From Massilibacteroides vaginae (GTDB lineage Bacteria > Bacteroidota > Bacteroidia > Bacteroidales > Tannerellaceae), in the NCBI RefSeq assembly GCF_900178525.1, contig NZ_FXDJ01000009.1, positions 1,324,263-1,388,262 of the forward strand: a stretch of 64,000 nt of DNA, written 5' to 3'. Position 1 is the first letter of the stretch, and every line of letters starts with the position of its first letter. Positions 29,410 to 38,109 of the stretch are shown here, piece after piece. Both the position numbers and the translations under genes were made by a program. The notes under the pieces are model-generated. The model saw only the letters and a list, made by a program, of their open reading frames with translations. It ran no database searches and was not told where the DNA came from.

Positions 29410-30309
29410 TTAGATTTCCGGTAAACGCTGTTCTCTTTTTGTCATACAATCCAGAACTTCTTCTTTGGTTCCTTTGAACGGACCCGAAGCTTCGATTTTT
29501 AAAGTAGACATCGCAGCTGCGAAACAGCCGGATTCTTGTATACTTTTACCTTTCGCGCGGCAGTATAGATAGCCTGTCATGTAGGTATCACCACAACCTG
29601 TGGCATCCACAACCTCGGTTGGGCGATAAGCCGGTATGAGGGTAAATGTATTTCCGTCATAAATTACGGATCCCATACTTCCGAGTGTGATCAATACTTC
29701 TCTTACTCCCCAGTCGTAGAGTTGCAGAGCCGCTTGCTTCACGTCGGAATGACCGGTTAGCACTTCCATTTCGTGTTCGTTGGCCTTCAGGTAAAAAATG
29801 TGCTTAAGAGCCTCCTCCTTCTCGGGCCAGTCTACTGCATAGACTTTTTTGTCTCTAACTTCACGCAGGTAACCTTGCGAATCTACGGATACTTGTCCTT
29901 TTTCCGCCAGAAAACGGATCACTTCTGTCGAGAAATCGTCTGCCAATAAGGAGCCAAGATGAAAGATGTTGGCTTGAACGTGTTGCAGGAATTCTACCGA
30001 AAACGGATCAGCCTTTGCTAACACGCGTTGCTTGCGGTTGTCCTGATTTTCGCCGTAAATGTTTTCAAAATAGACAGAGTTTTCACTCGGCATTACGTCT
30101 ACATTAACATGCAGATTGCGTAATTCGTCAACAACAGCCATTTCCGATTCGGCAAGCGCGGTAACTAAAGTGAAGTCGATATCCGGAAATCTCCTGATGG
30201 CGTGTGAAAAATAAAAAGATGTACCTCCCGGCATGTGTACGGTGTTGCGTGGAGTAACTATTTTATCCAGCGTAATATGGCCTACACAGCAAAGTTCATG
30301 TTTTTCCAT
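29410..30309 (-). CDS. PfkB-family carbohydrate kinase
   Basis: 299 residues of ribokinase fold. The N-terminal VGHITLDKIVTPRNTVHMPGGTSFYFS gives the substrate-binding glycine region, and DATGCGDTYMTGYLYCRAKG is the anion-hole/catalytic-base motif. The usual GAGD reads GCGD here, with catalytic Asp retained. Several Bacteroidales kinases of this subgroup act on sugars or nucleosides; I cannot assign a substrate. Divergent from the amino-acid permease. Confidence 0.85.
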   Translation of the reverse strand: MEKHELCCVGHITLDKIVTPRNTVHMPGGTSFYFSHAIRRFPDIDFTLVTALAESEMAVVDELRNLHVNVDVMPSENSVYFENIYGENQDNRKQRVLAKADPFSVEFLQHVQANIFHLGSLLADDFSTEVIRFLAEKGQVSVDSQGYLREVRDKKVYAVDWPEKEEALKHIFYLKANEHEMEVLTGHSDVKQAALQLYDWGVREVLITLGSMGSVIYDGNTFTLIPAYRPTEVVDATGCGDTYMTGYLYCRAKGKSIQESGCFAAAMSTLKIEASGPFKGTKEEVLDCMTKREQRLPEI

Positions 30310-30438
30310 TCCTTATTTTTTTATTCAAAGTATGCGAAAGTAGTAAAAAAGGGTGAACGAGTTCCATTCCAACAGAAACTAATCTCAATAAAACGTTGTA
30401 TCTTTGTCGACTTACCGTTTACTATATAGAATTAAAGT

Positions 30439-31851
30439 TTGAAAGAGAAGGAATTAAAGAGAGGTTTATCAAACCGGCATATTCAATTGATCGCTCTGGG
30501 AGGAGCTATCGGAACCGGCTTGTTTTTGGGAATTGGTCCAGCTGCGGTAATAGCGGGTCCGGCGGTTATACTTGGTTATGCTTTAGCCGGGGTAATCGCT
30601 TTTTTAATTATGCGTCAATTGGGTGAGATGGTAGTAGAAGAACCGGTATCAGGAAGCTTCAGCCATTTTGCGTATAAATATTGGGGTTCGTTTCCCGGTT
30701 TTGCATCGGGCTGGAACTATTGGATTTTATACATCTTGGTTAGCATGGCGGAACTGACAGCGATCGGAACGTATGTGCAATTTTGGTGGCCGCACATTCC
30801 GTTGTGGGTGTCCAGTTTGTTCTTTTTTGTGGTTATTAATCTGCTCAACCTGTCTAATGTAAGGATATTCGGAGAAGCCGAATTCTGGTTTTCAATTATT
30901 AAGGTGGTTGCGATTATTGCCATGATTTTGTTTGGTGCTTATCTGTTGATTAGCGGAACGGCAGGTGAAGGCGTGAGTGTGTCAAACTTATGGAATGATG
31001 ACGGCTTTTTCCCTAAAGGAGTCTTTGCCCCGGACGGTGCCGGAGGTTTTGATGGTTTATTGGCCGCATTGGCTATTATCATGTTCTCTTTTGGCGGCTT
31101 AGAACTGATCGGTATCACGGCGGCCGAAGCCGAGAATCCTGAGAAGACAATTCCCAAAGCGACCAATCAGGTGATCTATCGTATTCTTATATTCTATGTT
31201 GGCGCGTTGGTTATCCTATTTTCCTTATCTCCCTGGCGTTCGATTACGGAGGGAAGCAGCCCGTTTGTAGCGGTATTCAGTACATTAAAAGGGTTTGAAT
31301 TTACCGTGTTAGGGCATACTTTTTTTGCCACGGATATTATTGCCCATGTGTTGAATATTGTGGTGCTGACAGCTGCTCTTTCAGTCTATAATAGTAGTGT
31401 GTACAGCAATAGTCGTATGCTCTATGGACTTGCTATGCAGCGCAATGCTCCCCGCTTCTTACGAAAGCTAAACCGGCATCATGTGCCTGTTGCAGCAATA
31501 GGAGCATCTGCGGTATTCGCGGCAATCTGTGTGATTATTAATAAAGTAATCCCCGAAAAGGCGTTTGAGTACCTGATGTCACTTGTTGTTTCTGCCCTGA
31601 TCATAAATTGGATCATGATTACTCTGACCCATTTATTCTTTCGTAGGGTAAAGAAAAAAGCCGGTGAGAAGAAAACAATGTTTCCGGCTTTGTGGTATCC
31701 GGTTGGCAATTATATTTGTCTGGTTTTCCTTGTCGGTATTTTGGCAATCATGTGGGTTACGGGTATGGATCTTTCCGTAAAACTCATTCCTTTCTGGTTA
31801 TTGCTGCTATATATTAGTTATAAGTTGATTCTGCGTAAGAGAAACATTTGA
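30439..31851 (+). CDS. Amino acid permease (APC family)
   Basis: 470 residues with twelve membrane helices. The start is TTG at 30,439, chosen because the conserved cytoplasmic lead KEKELKRGLSNRHIQLIALGGAIGTGLFLG begins immediately. The GAIGTGLF helix-1 motif and AEAENPEKTIPKATNQ are hallmarks of the AroP/GABA-permease group. It imports amino acids by proton symport; specificity unclear. -7 box TATCTTTG at 30,399-30,406. Confidence 0.9.
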   Translation: MKEKELKRGLSNRHIQLIALGGAIGTGLFLGIGPAAVIAGPAVILGYALAGVIAFLIMRQLGEMVVEEPVSGSFSHFAYKYWGSFPGFASGWNYWILYILVSMAELTAIGTYVQFWWPHIPLWVSSLFFFVVINLLNLSNVRIFGEAEFWFSIIKVVAIIAMILFGAYLLISGTAGEGVSVSNLWNDDGFFPKGVFAPDGAGGFDGLLAALAIIMFSFGGLELIGITAAEAENPEKTIPKATNQVIYRILIFYVGALVILFSLSPWRSITEGSSPFVAVFSTLKGFEFTVLGHTFFATDIIAHVLNIVVLTAALSVYNSSVYSNSRMLYGLAMQRNAPRFLRKLNRHHVPVAAIGASAVFAAICVIINKVIPEKAFEYLMSLVVSALIINWIMITLTHLFFRRVKKKAGEKKTMFPALWYPVGNYICLVFLVGILAIMWVTGMDLSVKLIPFWLLLLYISYKLILRKRNI

Positions 31852-31873
31852 TTTATCACTACCTTTGCAAGCA

Positions 31874-32914
31874 ATGGTATTTACCCGGAATAAAAGCTAC
31901 GTATATGTATTGCTAACCGCGCTACTTGTTGTGCTGTTCGTAATTAGTCTGGTGTATGGCTCAGTTTCGATACCCTTGGGTGAAGTGTGGAATATACTGA
32001 CCGGACAAGATGCCGAACGCGCGGCCTGGGGGCATATTTTGTTACAATCACGCCTTCCTCAATCGTGCACAGCTATTCTTGCCGGAGCTGCGTTGGCCGG
32101 GAGCGGACTCCTGCTGCAAACGCTCTTTAAGAATCCTTTGGCGGGGCCTTCCATATTAGGTATTACAGACGGAGCTAACTTAGGTGTAGCAGCAGTTATG
32201 CTTTATTTTGGCGGATCTTTCGGACAAATGACCGGTTTGGCGATAAACGCTTACCTGACGATTGTTCTTGCTGCATTTGTTGGTGCCAGTGCCGTGCTGG
32301 GAGTAATCATCTTTTTTTCCACGAAAGTCAAGAGCAATGTGATCTTACTTATTATCGGTATTATGGTCGGCTATTTGGTATCCTCGGTGATCTCCATACT
32401 GAACTATTACGCTTCGGCAGACAAGGTGCATGCTTTCGTAATGTGGGGGTTAGGAAACTTTTCGGGAGTTTCCCGTGAACAATTACCTTACTTTGCACTC
32501 TTCTCACTTAGCGGATTGTTTATTGCCCTTTTATTGATAAAGCCATTGAATGCCCTTTTGCTGGGTGAAATGTATGCAGCGAATTTAGGTGTCAAAATTA
32601 AGCGTACCCGCTTTCTTATATTGTTTTGTACAGGTCTGCTTGCAGCTTCTGTAACTGCTTTTTGTGGGCCGATATCGTTTATAGGTTTAGCGGTTCCTCA
32701 TATCGCCCGACTGATGTTGGGTTCTTCTAATCATAATTCTCTTTTGCCTGTTACGTTGATTGCCGGATCATGTGTCGCTTTATTATGTACCATATTGATG
32801 GTTGTTCCGGGAAGTAACACAATCCTTCCTCTCAATGCGGTAACTCCATTGCTCGGAGCTCCGGTTATCATTTATGTATTGTTAAACCGGAAATCTATAC
32901 AATACTTTAACTGA
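31874..32914 (+). CDS. FecCD-family ABC transporter permease (siderophore/cobalamin type)
   Basis: 346 residues from the ATG at 31,874 (an in-frame TTG lies at 31,865). Signature features: RLPQSCTAILAGAALAGSGLLLQTLFKNPLAGPSILG, GLAVPHIARLMLG (coupling region) and LLGAPVIIYVL at the C-terminus, with about nine or ten membrane helices. It forms a homodimeric pore for ferric siderophore or corrinoid import. The -7 box TACCTTTG at 31,860-31,867 ends only 6 bp before the ATG, so a transcript from it would be nearly leaderless. The stop overlaps the ATPase start (TGATG). Confidence 0.93.
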   Translation: MVFTRNKSYVYVLLTALLVVLFVISLVYGSVSIPLGEVWNILTGQDAERAAWGHILLQSRLPQSCTAILAGAALAGSGLLLQTLFKNPLAGPSILGITDGANLGVAAVMLYFGGSFGQMTGLAINAYLTIVLAAFVGASAVLGVIIFFSTKVKSNVILLIIGIMVGYLVSSVISILNYYASADKVHAFVMWGLGNFSGVSREQLPYFALFSLSGLFIALLLIKPLNALLLGEMYAANLGVKIKRTRFLILFCTGLLAASVTAFCGPISFIGLAVPHIARLMLGSSNHNSLLPVTLIAGSCVALLCTILMVVPGSNTILPLNAVTPLLGAPVIIYVLLNRKSIQYFN

Positions 32915-33930
32915 TGTTCGAGACAAGACAAGCCGTAATAGAAACGAAGGAATTGGGTATAGGCTATACCCTGAAAGGAGGAAAGCAAAAACTTGTACAT
33001 GGAGGATTAAATCTTCGTCTATATGCAGGTGAAGTAACTTGTCTGCTTGGTCTGAACGGGGCAGGGAAATCTACTTTATTACGTACACTTTGTGGCTTCC
33101 AAAAGGCTCTTGCCGGAGAGATTTATTTACAGGGAAAACGGCTTGATCTATTTTCATCTTTAGATTTTTCGTTGGCGGTTGGAGTTGTTTTAACAGAAAA
33201 AACAAATGCCGGAGGAATTACAGCTTATGAATTAGTCTCCTTTGGAAGACATCCATACACAGGCTTCTTCGGCCGTTTGCGGGAAGAAGACCACCGCGTG
33301 ATACAAGAAGCACTGGAGTCTGCCGGTATTGCACATAAAGCACATAACCGGGTAGCCGAACTCAGTGATGGTGAAAAACAAAAGGTAATGATCGCTAAAG
33401 CACTGGCGCAGCAATGTCCTATCATTCTATTAGATGAGCCTACCGCTTTCCTCGATGTGACAAGCCGGATAGAGACGATGGTCTTGCTTCGTAAATTGGC
33501 GGTTGAGCAAAATAAAGCAATACTTCTATCCACACATGATATGGATATGGCTATACAGATGGGAGATTGTTTCTGGTTATTAGATAAAGAACGATCTGTA
33601 AAATGCGGTATTCCGGAAGATCTGATATTAAACGGTACTTTCGGTTCTTTCTTTGAAAAAGACGGAATTCTGTTTGATCCGACAACCGGAAAATTAAATG
33701 TGGAAGTACCGACCGACTGTATTGGTGTAGAAGGCGATTTCATCACTTCGTACTGGGTTGGAAATGCTTTGCTCAGAAACGGTTATCGTCCGGCTGATGT
33801 GCATAAAGACCGTATACATGTAGTCTGTAACTCTCCTGCCGATCTACGAATAAATTACCCGTCAGGACAAGAGGAAACAGCAAAAACTGTATTTGAAGTA
33901 ATACAGTTAATCAAAACAAAGGATAAATAA
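32914..33930 (+). CDS. FecE-type ABC transporter ATPase with C-terminal extension
   Basis: 338 residues. Walker A GLNGAGKSTLLRTL, signature AELSDGEKQKVMIAKAL (LSDGE in place of LSGGQ), Walker B PIILLDEPTAFLD, H-loop STHDMD. About 80 extra C-terminal residues (after FFEKDGILFDPTTGKLNVEV) form a small domain not found in shorter FecE proteins of about 260 residues. It powers the FecCD permease; the genes are coupled by TGATG. No substrate-binding lipoprotein or TonB receptor is adjacent. Confidence 0.92.
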   Translation: MFETRQAVIETKELGIGYTLKGGKQKLVHGGLNLRLYAGEVTCLLGLNGAGKSTLLRTLCGFQKALAGEIYLQGKRLDLFSSLDFSLAVGVVLTEKTNAGGITAYELVSFGRHPYTGFFGRLREEDHRVIQEALESAGIAHKAHNRVAELSDGEKQKVMIAKALAQQCPIILLDEPTAFLDVTSRIETMVLLRKLAVEQNKAILLSTHDMDMAIQMGDCFWLLDKERSVKCGIPEDLILNGTFGSFFEKDGILFDPTTGKLNVEVPTDCIGVEGDFITSYWVGNALLRNGYRPADVHKDRIHVVCNSPADLRINYPSGQEETAKTVFEVIQLIKTKDK

Positions 33931-33931
33931 A

Positions 33932-35266
33932 ATGAACGAAATTACTTATAAATTACAAAATCAAAAAATTGCGCCTTTACTCATGAGCTATGCCATTCCG
34001 GCAGTGATCGGGACGATGGTAAATGCGCTTTACCATATTATAAACCGTATTTTTATCGGACAGGCGGTAGGAGCGTTGGCTATTTCCGGATTAACACTTA
34101 CTTTTCCGATTCTGATGTTTCTACAAGCATTCGGTATGCTTATCGGAGCAGGTTCTGCTACACGTGTTTCCATTTTTCTGGGAAGAAAAGAAAATAGCAG
34201 GGCAGAAAATGTACTTGGGAATGCTTTTACCCTTACGTTTATTCTGTCATTCCTTACCATCATTCCGAGTATGCTTTTTATGGAAGAGTTGCTTGTGCTG
34301 TTCGGAGGAAGCGAACAAACAATTCCCTATGCTAAAGATTATTTGTATATCTCCATACCCGGTAATCTTTTGGCGGCATTGAGCTTTGGATTTAACGCGA
34401 TAATGCGTGCATCGGGCTATCCCCGTAAGGCGATGACTTATATGGTACTGGGCGGTGTGTTGAATGTTGTGTTAGACTGGCTTTTCATCTTTGTGTTTGA
34501 TTGGGGCGTTAAGGGAGCTGCCTGGGCAACTATTTTTTCAATGAGTGTTACTTCAATTCTTGTGCTGAGGCATTTTTATGGGAATGAGAGTATTATCCGG
34601 TTTAAGAAAATATATTACAAGCCTAACCGTCAGATTATGTTAAGCATCTTTACTATCGGCATGTCTCCTTTTGCGATGCAGTTGGCGGGTAGTTTGGTGA
34701 ATGTGATCATGAATCAATCGTTGAAAGAACACGGTGGAGACTTGGCCATCGGCGCAAACGGGATAATCAGCAGTATCGGGTTGTTACTGGTGATGCTGAT
34801 TATGGGTATTACACAAGGTATGCAGCCGATAGTCGGCTTTAATTATGGAGCCGGCAATCAGGCAAGAGTAAAAGAAACATTCCGCTTTGTAATTATCGCC
34901 GCTACAATAATAACCTCTATAGGGGCATCTTGTAGTCTCTTATTCCCCGAATGGATTGCGCGTGCGTTTACTATTGATGCCGAGCTGATTAATATCTCCG
35001 CTAATGGATTGCGAATAAGTTTGTCGGTATTCTTTGTTGTGGGTTCGCAGATTGTGATCAGCCAATTTTTCCAGAGCATTGGTGTTGCTTGGAAAGCAAT
35101 GTTCCTCAGCCTTAGCCGGCAATGCCTTTATCTCATTCCGGCGATATTAATTCTTCCGAAGTTCTATGGTTTGAACGGGGTTTGGATGGCTTCTCCGTTT
35201 TCGGATGTCTTAGCGGCTGTGTCCGCCTGGTTGTTTCTTTGGCATCATCTGAAGACACAACGGTAA
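33932..35266 (+). CDS. MATE family efflux transporter
   Basis: 444 residues with twelve membrane helices in two homologous halves. Visible family sequences are MSYAIPAVIGTMVNALYHIINRIFIGQ and GITQGMQPIVGFNYGAGNQARV. A cation-antiport exporter of drugs or metabolites. It begins one base after the ATPase stop, so it belongs to the same operon as the iron/cobalamin-type importer; the pairing may reflect siderophore or tetrapyrrole handling, but that is inference. Confidence 0.92.
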   Translation: MNEITYKLQNQKIAPLLMSYAIPAVIGTMVNALYHIINRIFIGQAVGALAISGLTLTFPILMFLQAFGMLIGAGSATRVSIFLGRKENSRAENVLGNAFTLTFILSFLTIIPSMLFMEELLVLFGGSEQTIPYAKDYLYISIPGNLLAALSFGFNAIMRASGYPRKAMTYMVLGGVLNVVLDWLFIFVFDWGVKGAAWATIFSMSVTSILVLRHFYGNESIIRFKKIYYKPNRQIMLSIFTIGMSPFAMQLAGSLVNVIMNQSLKEHGGDLAIGANGIISSIGLLLVMLIMGITQGMQPIVGFNYGAGNQARVKETFRFVIIAATIITSIGASCSLLFPEWIARAFTIDAELINISANGLRISLSVFFVVGSQIVISQFFQSIGVAWKAMFLSLSRQCLYLIPAILILPKFYGLNGVWMASPFSDVLAAVSAWLFLWHHLKTQR

Positions 35267-35397
35267 CCAAGAAAATCTGTCCTCTCAAGAAGAATAAATT
35301 GCATAATCATGTGATTTAATTCCGCCTGACTGTAACCTAAGCTATTTTACAGCGTCCAATAAGCAAACAGACAATTAAACAATTAAAATTTACAGCT

Positions 35398-35814
35398 ATG
35401 ATGGATTTTATTAGTGTTCCGCTTACTTGCGCAATTGTATTTGCGGCTATTTATGGAGTTTTTGAACTATTTGTTCGCAGAAAAGAACGGCTTGCGATTA
35501 TTGAAAAACTAAGTGAAAAGATCGATACCAGTGCGATAGAAGGGAAAATTCGTTTCCCGGGTTTTGTAAATAATATTTCATTTAGCGCGTTAAAGGCCGG
35601 AGCCTTATTGGCCGGAGTAGGTCTTGGACTATTGGTTGGTTTCTTTATCAACTTAGGGATGTTGCAAAGTGACGCTTATGTAAATGAACATTGGTTTCGC
35701 CATGATATGGCGGGCGTTGCTTACGGAGCTTCTGTGCTGTTGTTTGGTGGTATTGGATTGATTATTGCTTTTGTGCTTGAAATGAAAATCACCAAAAAAC
35801 AAGCAAAAGAATAG
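35398..35814 (+). CDS. DUF6249-like small membrane protein
   Basis: 138 residues: a first membrane helix (about 8-24), a basic cytosolic loop (VRRKERLAIIEKLSEKIDTS), two further helices (GALLAGVGLGLLVGFFINLG and ASVLLFGGIGLIIAFVLEM) and a lysine-rich tail. The layout fits DUF6249 proteins frequent in Bacteroidales and often near ECF sigma genes. Function unknown. The neighbouring gaps hold no clear promoter. Confidence 0.75.
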   Translation: MMDFISVPLTCAIVFAAIYGVFELFVRRKERLAIIEKLSEKIDTSAIEGKIRFPGFVNNISFSALKAGALLAGVGLGLLVGFFINLGMLQSDAYVNEHWFRHDMAGVAYGASVLLFGGIGLIIAFVLEMKITKKQAKE

Positions 35815-35895
35815 TTTTTTATTTTCAGTTTTGCAGACCCTTTCTGCTTGTTTTCGGAGATTGCATAAGATTCGGAACAAGAAGAAAGGGTTTGT

Positions 35896-37119
35896 TTATT
35901 CTATCCACCTTTTGCCTAAATGATTGACCGAATACCATGCCGCAAGAAAACCGATCGAGAGCACAGTCACAAAAACGATCACAACATCCCGGAATAACAC
36001 TAAAACAGGATAAGCGTCAATGATAAACGCTCCTGAGCCTCCTCCAAACGTGATAAATCCAAACTTCTGCTGTAAAAGACAAAGCGTAACGCCGATCAGC
36101 AAACCAACCACGCCACCTACACCGGAGATCATCCAACCCTCAAACAGAAAGATTCGCCGAATCAGCTTGGTGTCTGCTCCCAGATTACGTAATGTGCGAA
36201 CATCGTTCTTCTTTTCGATCATTAGCATCGATAAAGAGCCAACCACATTAAACAAGGCGATGATCAGAATAAAACATAAAATAAGGAAAATCATCCACTT
36301 TTCGATAGACATCATTTTGAATGAAGCCGCCTGCTGTTCCTCCCTGTCCTGAACCAGAAAACCATCACCCATAATACGACTGATCTCGGCTTTTGCATGA
36401 CCAAAATCAACGCGATCATTCAATTTAATTTCCAGAGCCGAAACTTCATCATCGTAATGAAACAGCGAACGGGCAAGATCAAGTGAAATGATCATGTAAT
36501 TGTCGTCGTAAACTTGTTGATTGATGCTGAATATCGCGCCGGTATAAGCATAGCCGATATTGAAAGAAGAGGCAGGGTTTGACATGTTGACCTTTTCGTC
36601 TCGTTTGGGAACGTAGATTTCCAAAGGGGCAACAAAGCCGGGCTTAAGACCAAGGAAGTAAGCAAGTCCAATTCCGGGTGTAGCGTAATCCACAACATCC
36701 TCCTTTAGCTTGAACACCCCGTCGATCAGTGTTTTTTCAATATTGATCTGTTTCGTGTAGTTCTGGTCCACACCTTTTAGCACCCCTACCATTTGTCGCT
36801 CGCCATACCTGATCAGCGCGTTCTCCTGTAACACATGGCTAACTACTGATACCTCCGGGAGGGCATTCAGTCGATCTATCGTTTGAGAAGAAGGAATAAA
36901 TACTTTTCCGGTTTTTGGGATGATTTTCAGTTGAGGATCAAAATCGCTGAAAAGAGAAGCGATCAGGCTGCTGAATCCATTCATAACCGATAAAACACAA
37001 ACAAGTGCTATCGTAACAACCATCACACCACAGACCGATACCATTGAGATGATATTAATGGCGTTGTGTGATTTTTTTGAGATTAAATAACGCCGTGCGA
37101 TATGAAAAGGAAGATTCAA
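35896..37119 (-). CDS. FtsX/LolC-LolE-type ABC transporter permease
   Basis: 407 residues. The start is TTG at 37,119, supported by the conserved lead NLPFHIARRYLISKKSHNAINIISMVSVCGV. An N-terminal helix, a large periplasmic MacB-type domain, then three C-terminal membrane helices of the FtsX fold (MIFLILCFILIIALFNVVGSLSMLMIEKKNDVRTLRNLGA). It belongs to the lipoprotein-releasing family that extracts lipoproteins for transfer to the outer membrane. 13 bp after rbfA; last gene of the aroQ-pyk run. The cognate ATPase (LolD) is not adjacent. Confidence 0.9.
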   Translation of the reverse strand: MNLPFHIARRYLISKKSHNAINIISMVSVCGVMVVTIALVCVLSVMNGFSSLIASLFSDFDPQLKIIPKTGKVFIPSSQTIDRLNALPEVSVVSHVLQENALIRYGERQMVGVLKGVDQNYTKQINIEKTLIDGVFKLKEDVVDYATPGIGLAYFLGLKPGFVAPLEIYVPKRDEKVNMSNPASSFNIGYAYTGAIFSINQQVYDDNYMIISLDLARSLFHYDDEVSALEIKLNDRVDFGHAKAEISRIMGDGFLVQDREEQQAASFKMMSIEKWMIFLILCFILIIALFNVVGSLSMLMIEKKNDVRTLRNLGADTKLIRRIFLFEGWMISGVGGVVGLLIGVTLCLLQQKFGFITFGGGSGAFIIDAYPVLVLFRDVVIVFVTVLSIGFLAAWYSVNHLGKRWIE

Positions 37120-37132
37120 GGGCTTAAATCTG

Positions 37133-37465
37133 TTATTTAAGGAGATTGTCTATTTTCTCGATATAATCAAGCGAATCGTCGATGAAAAACGATAATTCGG
37201 GAATTTTACGTAGCTGCATACGAACACGTTGGCCTAAATCGTAGCGTACAGCTTTCGTGTTCGCGCGTATTGCCTCCAGCAGTTCCGGGCCTTTTGCCGA
37301 AGGGAAGATACTGAGGTAAGCGCGGGCAATACTAAGATCAGGACTTACACGTACCGCGCTGACAGATATCAGCGTTCCCGGCATGCCTTGCGTTTGTTTT
37401 TGGAATATATCGCCTAATTCTTTCTGTATCAGTCTTTCTATTTTACTTAATCTTGTACTTTCCAT
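37133..37465 (-). CDS. rbfA: Ribosome-binding factor A
   Basis: 110 residues with the KH-like RbfA fold: STRLSKIERLIQKELGDIFQK at the N-terminus, VSPDLSIARAYLSIFP in the centre, and the C-terminal RVRMQLRKIPELSFFIDDSLDYIEKIDNLL. A 30S assembly factor binding the 5' helix of 16S rRNA. In operon between the O-methyltransferase (8-bp gap) and the LolC/E-type permease. Confidence 0.95.
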   Translation of the reverse strand: MESTRLSKIERLIQKELGDIFQKQTQGMPGTLISVSAVRVSPDLSIARAYLSIFPSAKGPELLEAIRANTKAVRYDLGQRVRMQLRKIPELSFFIDDSLDYIEKIDNLLK

Positions 37466-37473
37466 ACTCTTTT

Positions 37474-38109
37474 TTATTTTATTCGGATCATTGTCAGCCC
37501 GTCACGAAGCGGAAGGATCACCTTTTCCACTCTCGGGTCGTTTTTGATCTTGTCGTTAAACTCCAGAATGCCGATTGTTTGTTTGTCGGATACAGCCGGC
37601 TTTTCCAAAACCTTACCGTCCCATAATGTATTGTCTGCTAATATAAGTCCGCCTTTACGAACTTTGGGAAACACAAGATCGTAATAATCCGAATATAAAC
37701 GCTTGTCGGCGTCAATAAAAATCAGATCGAATGTTTCATCCAGCGTTGGGATTATTTCCATCGCGTCACCAAAGTGCACTTTTACTTTTTCCTTATCAGG
37801 AGAACGAGACAGATACTTCTGTATGAAGTCCTCCATCTCGTCGTTAATTTCTATCGTGTGAATCAATCCGTTGTCCGGCAAACCCTCGGCCATGCACAAG
37901 GTGGCATAGCCGGTGTAAGTGCCTATTTCAAGGATGCGCCGGGGAGCTAACATGCGGCAGAACATTTTTAATATCCTTCCCTGAAGATGTCCGGAAAGCA
38001 TCCTTGGGCGTAAAAGATTTACGTTGGCGTCACGACAAAGCGTTGAAAGCAATTCGCCTTCCTCATCGATGTGTGCTAGAATATAATCTTCTACCGCCTC
38101 CTGATTCAT
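37474..38109 (-). CDS. SAM-dependent O-methyltransferase (family 3)
   Basis: 211 residues, class I Rossmann methyltransferase of the catechol/caffeoyl-CoA-OMT-like group. SAM motif RILEIGTYTGYATLCMAEGL, metal-binding motif FDLIFIDADKRLYSDYYDLVFPKVRKGGLILADNTLWDG. The physiological substrate is unknown in these bacteria. Its start overlaps the pyk stop (TAATG) and rbfA follows by 8 bp. Confidence 0.9.
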   Translation of the reverse strand: MNQEAVEDYILAHIDEEGELLSTLCRDANVNLLRPRMLSGHLQGRILKMFCRMLAPRRILEIGTYTGYATLCMAEGLPDNGLIHTIEINDEMEDFIQKYLSRSPDKEKVKVHFGDAMEIIPTLDETFDLIFIDADKRLYSDYYDLVFPKVRKGGLILADNTLWDGKVLEKPAVSDKQTIGILEFNDKIKNDPRVEKVILPLRDGLTMIRIK

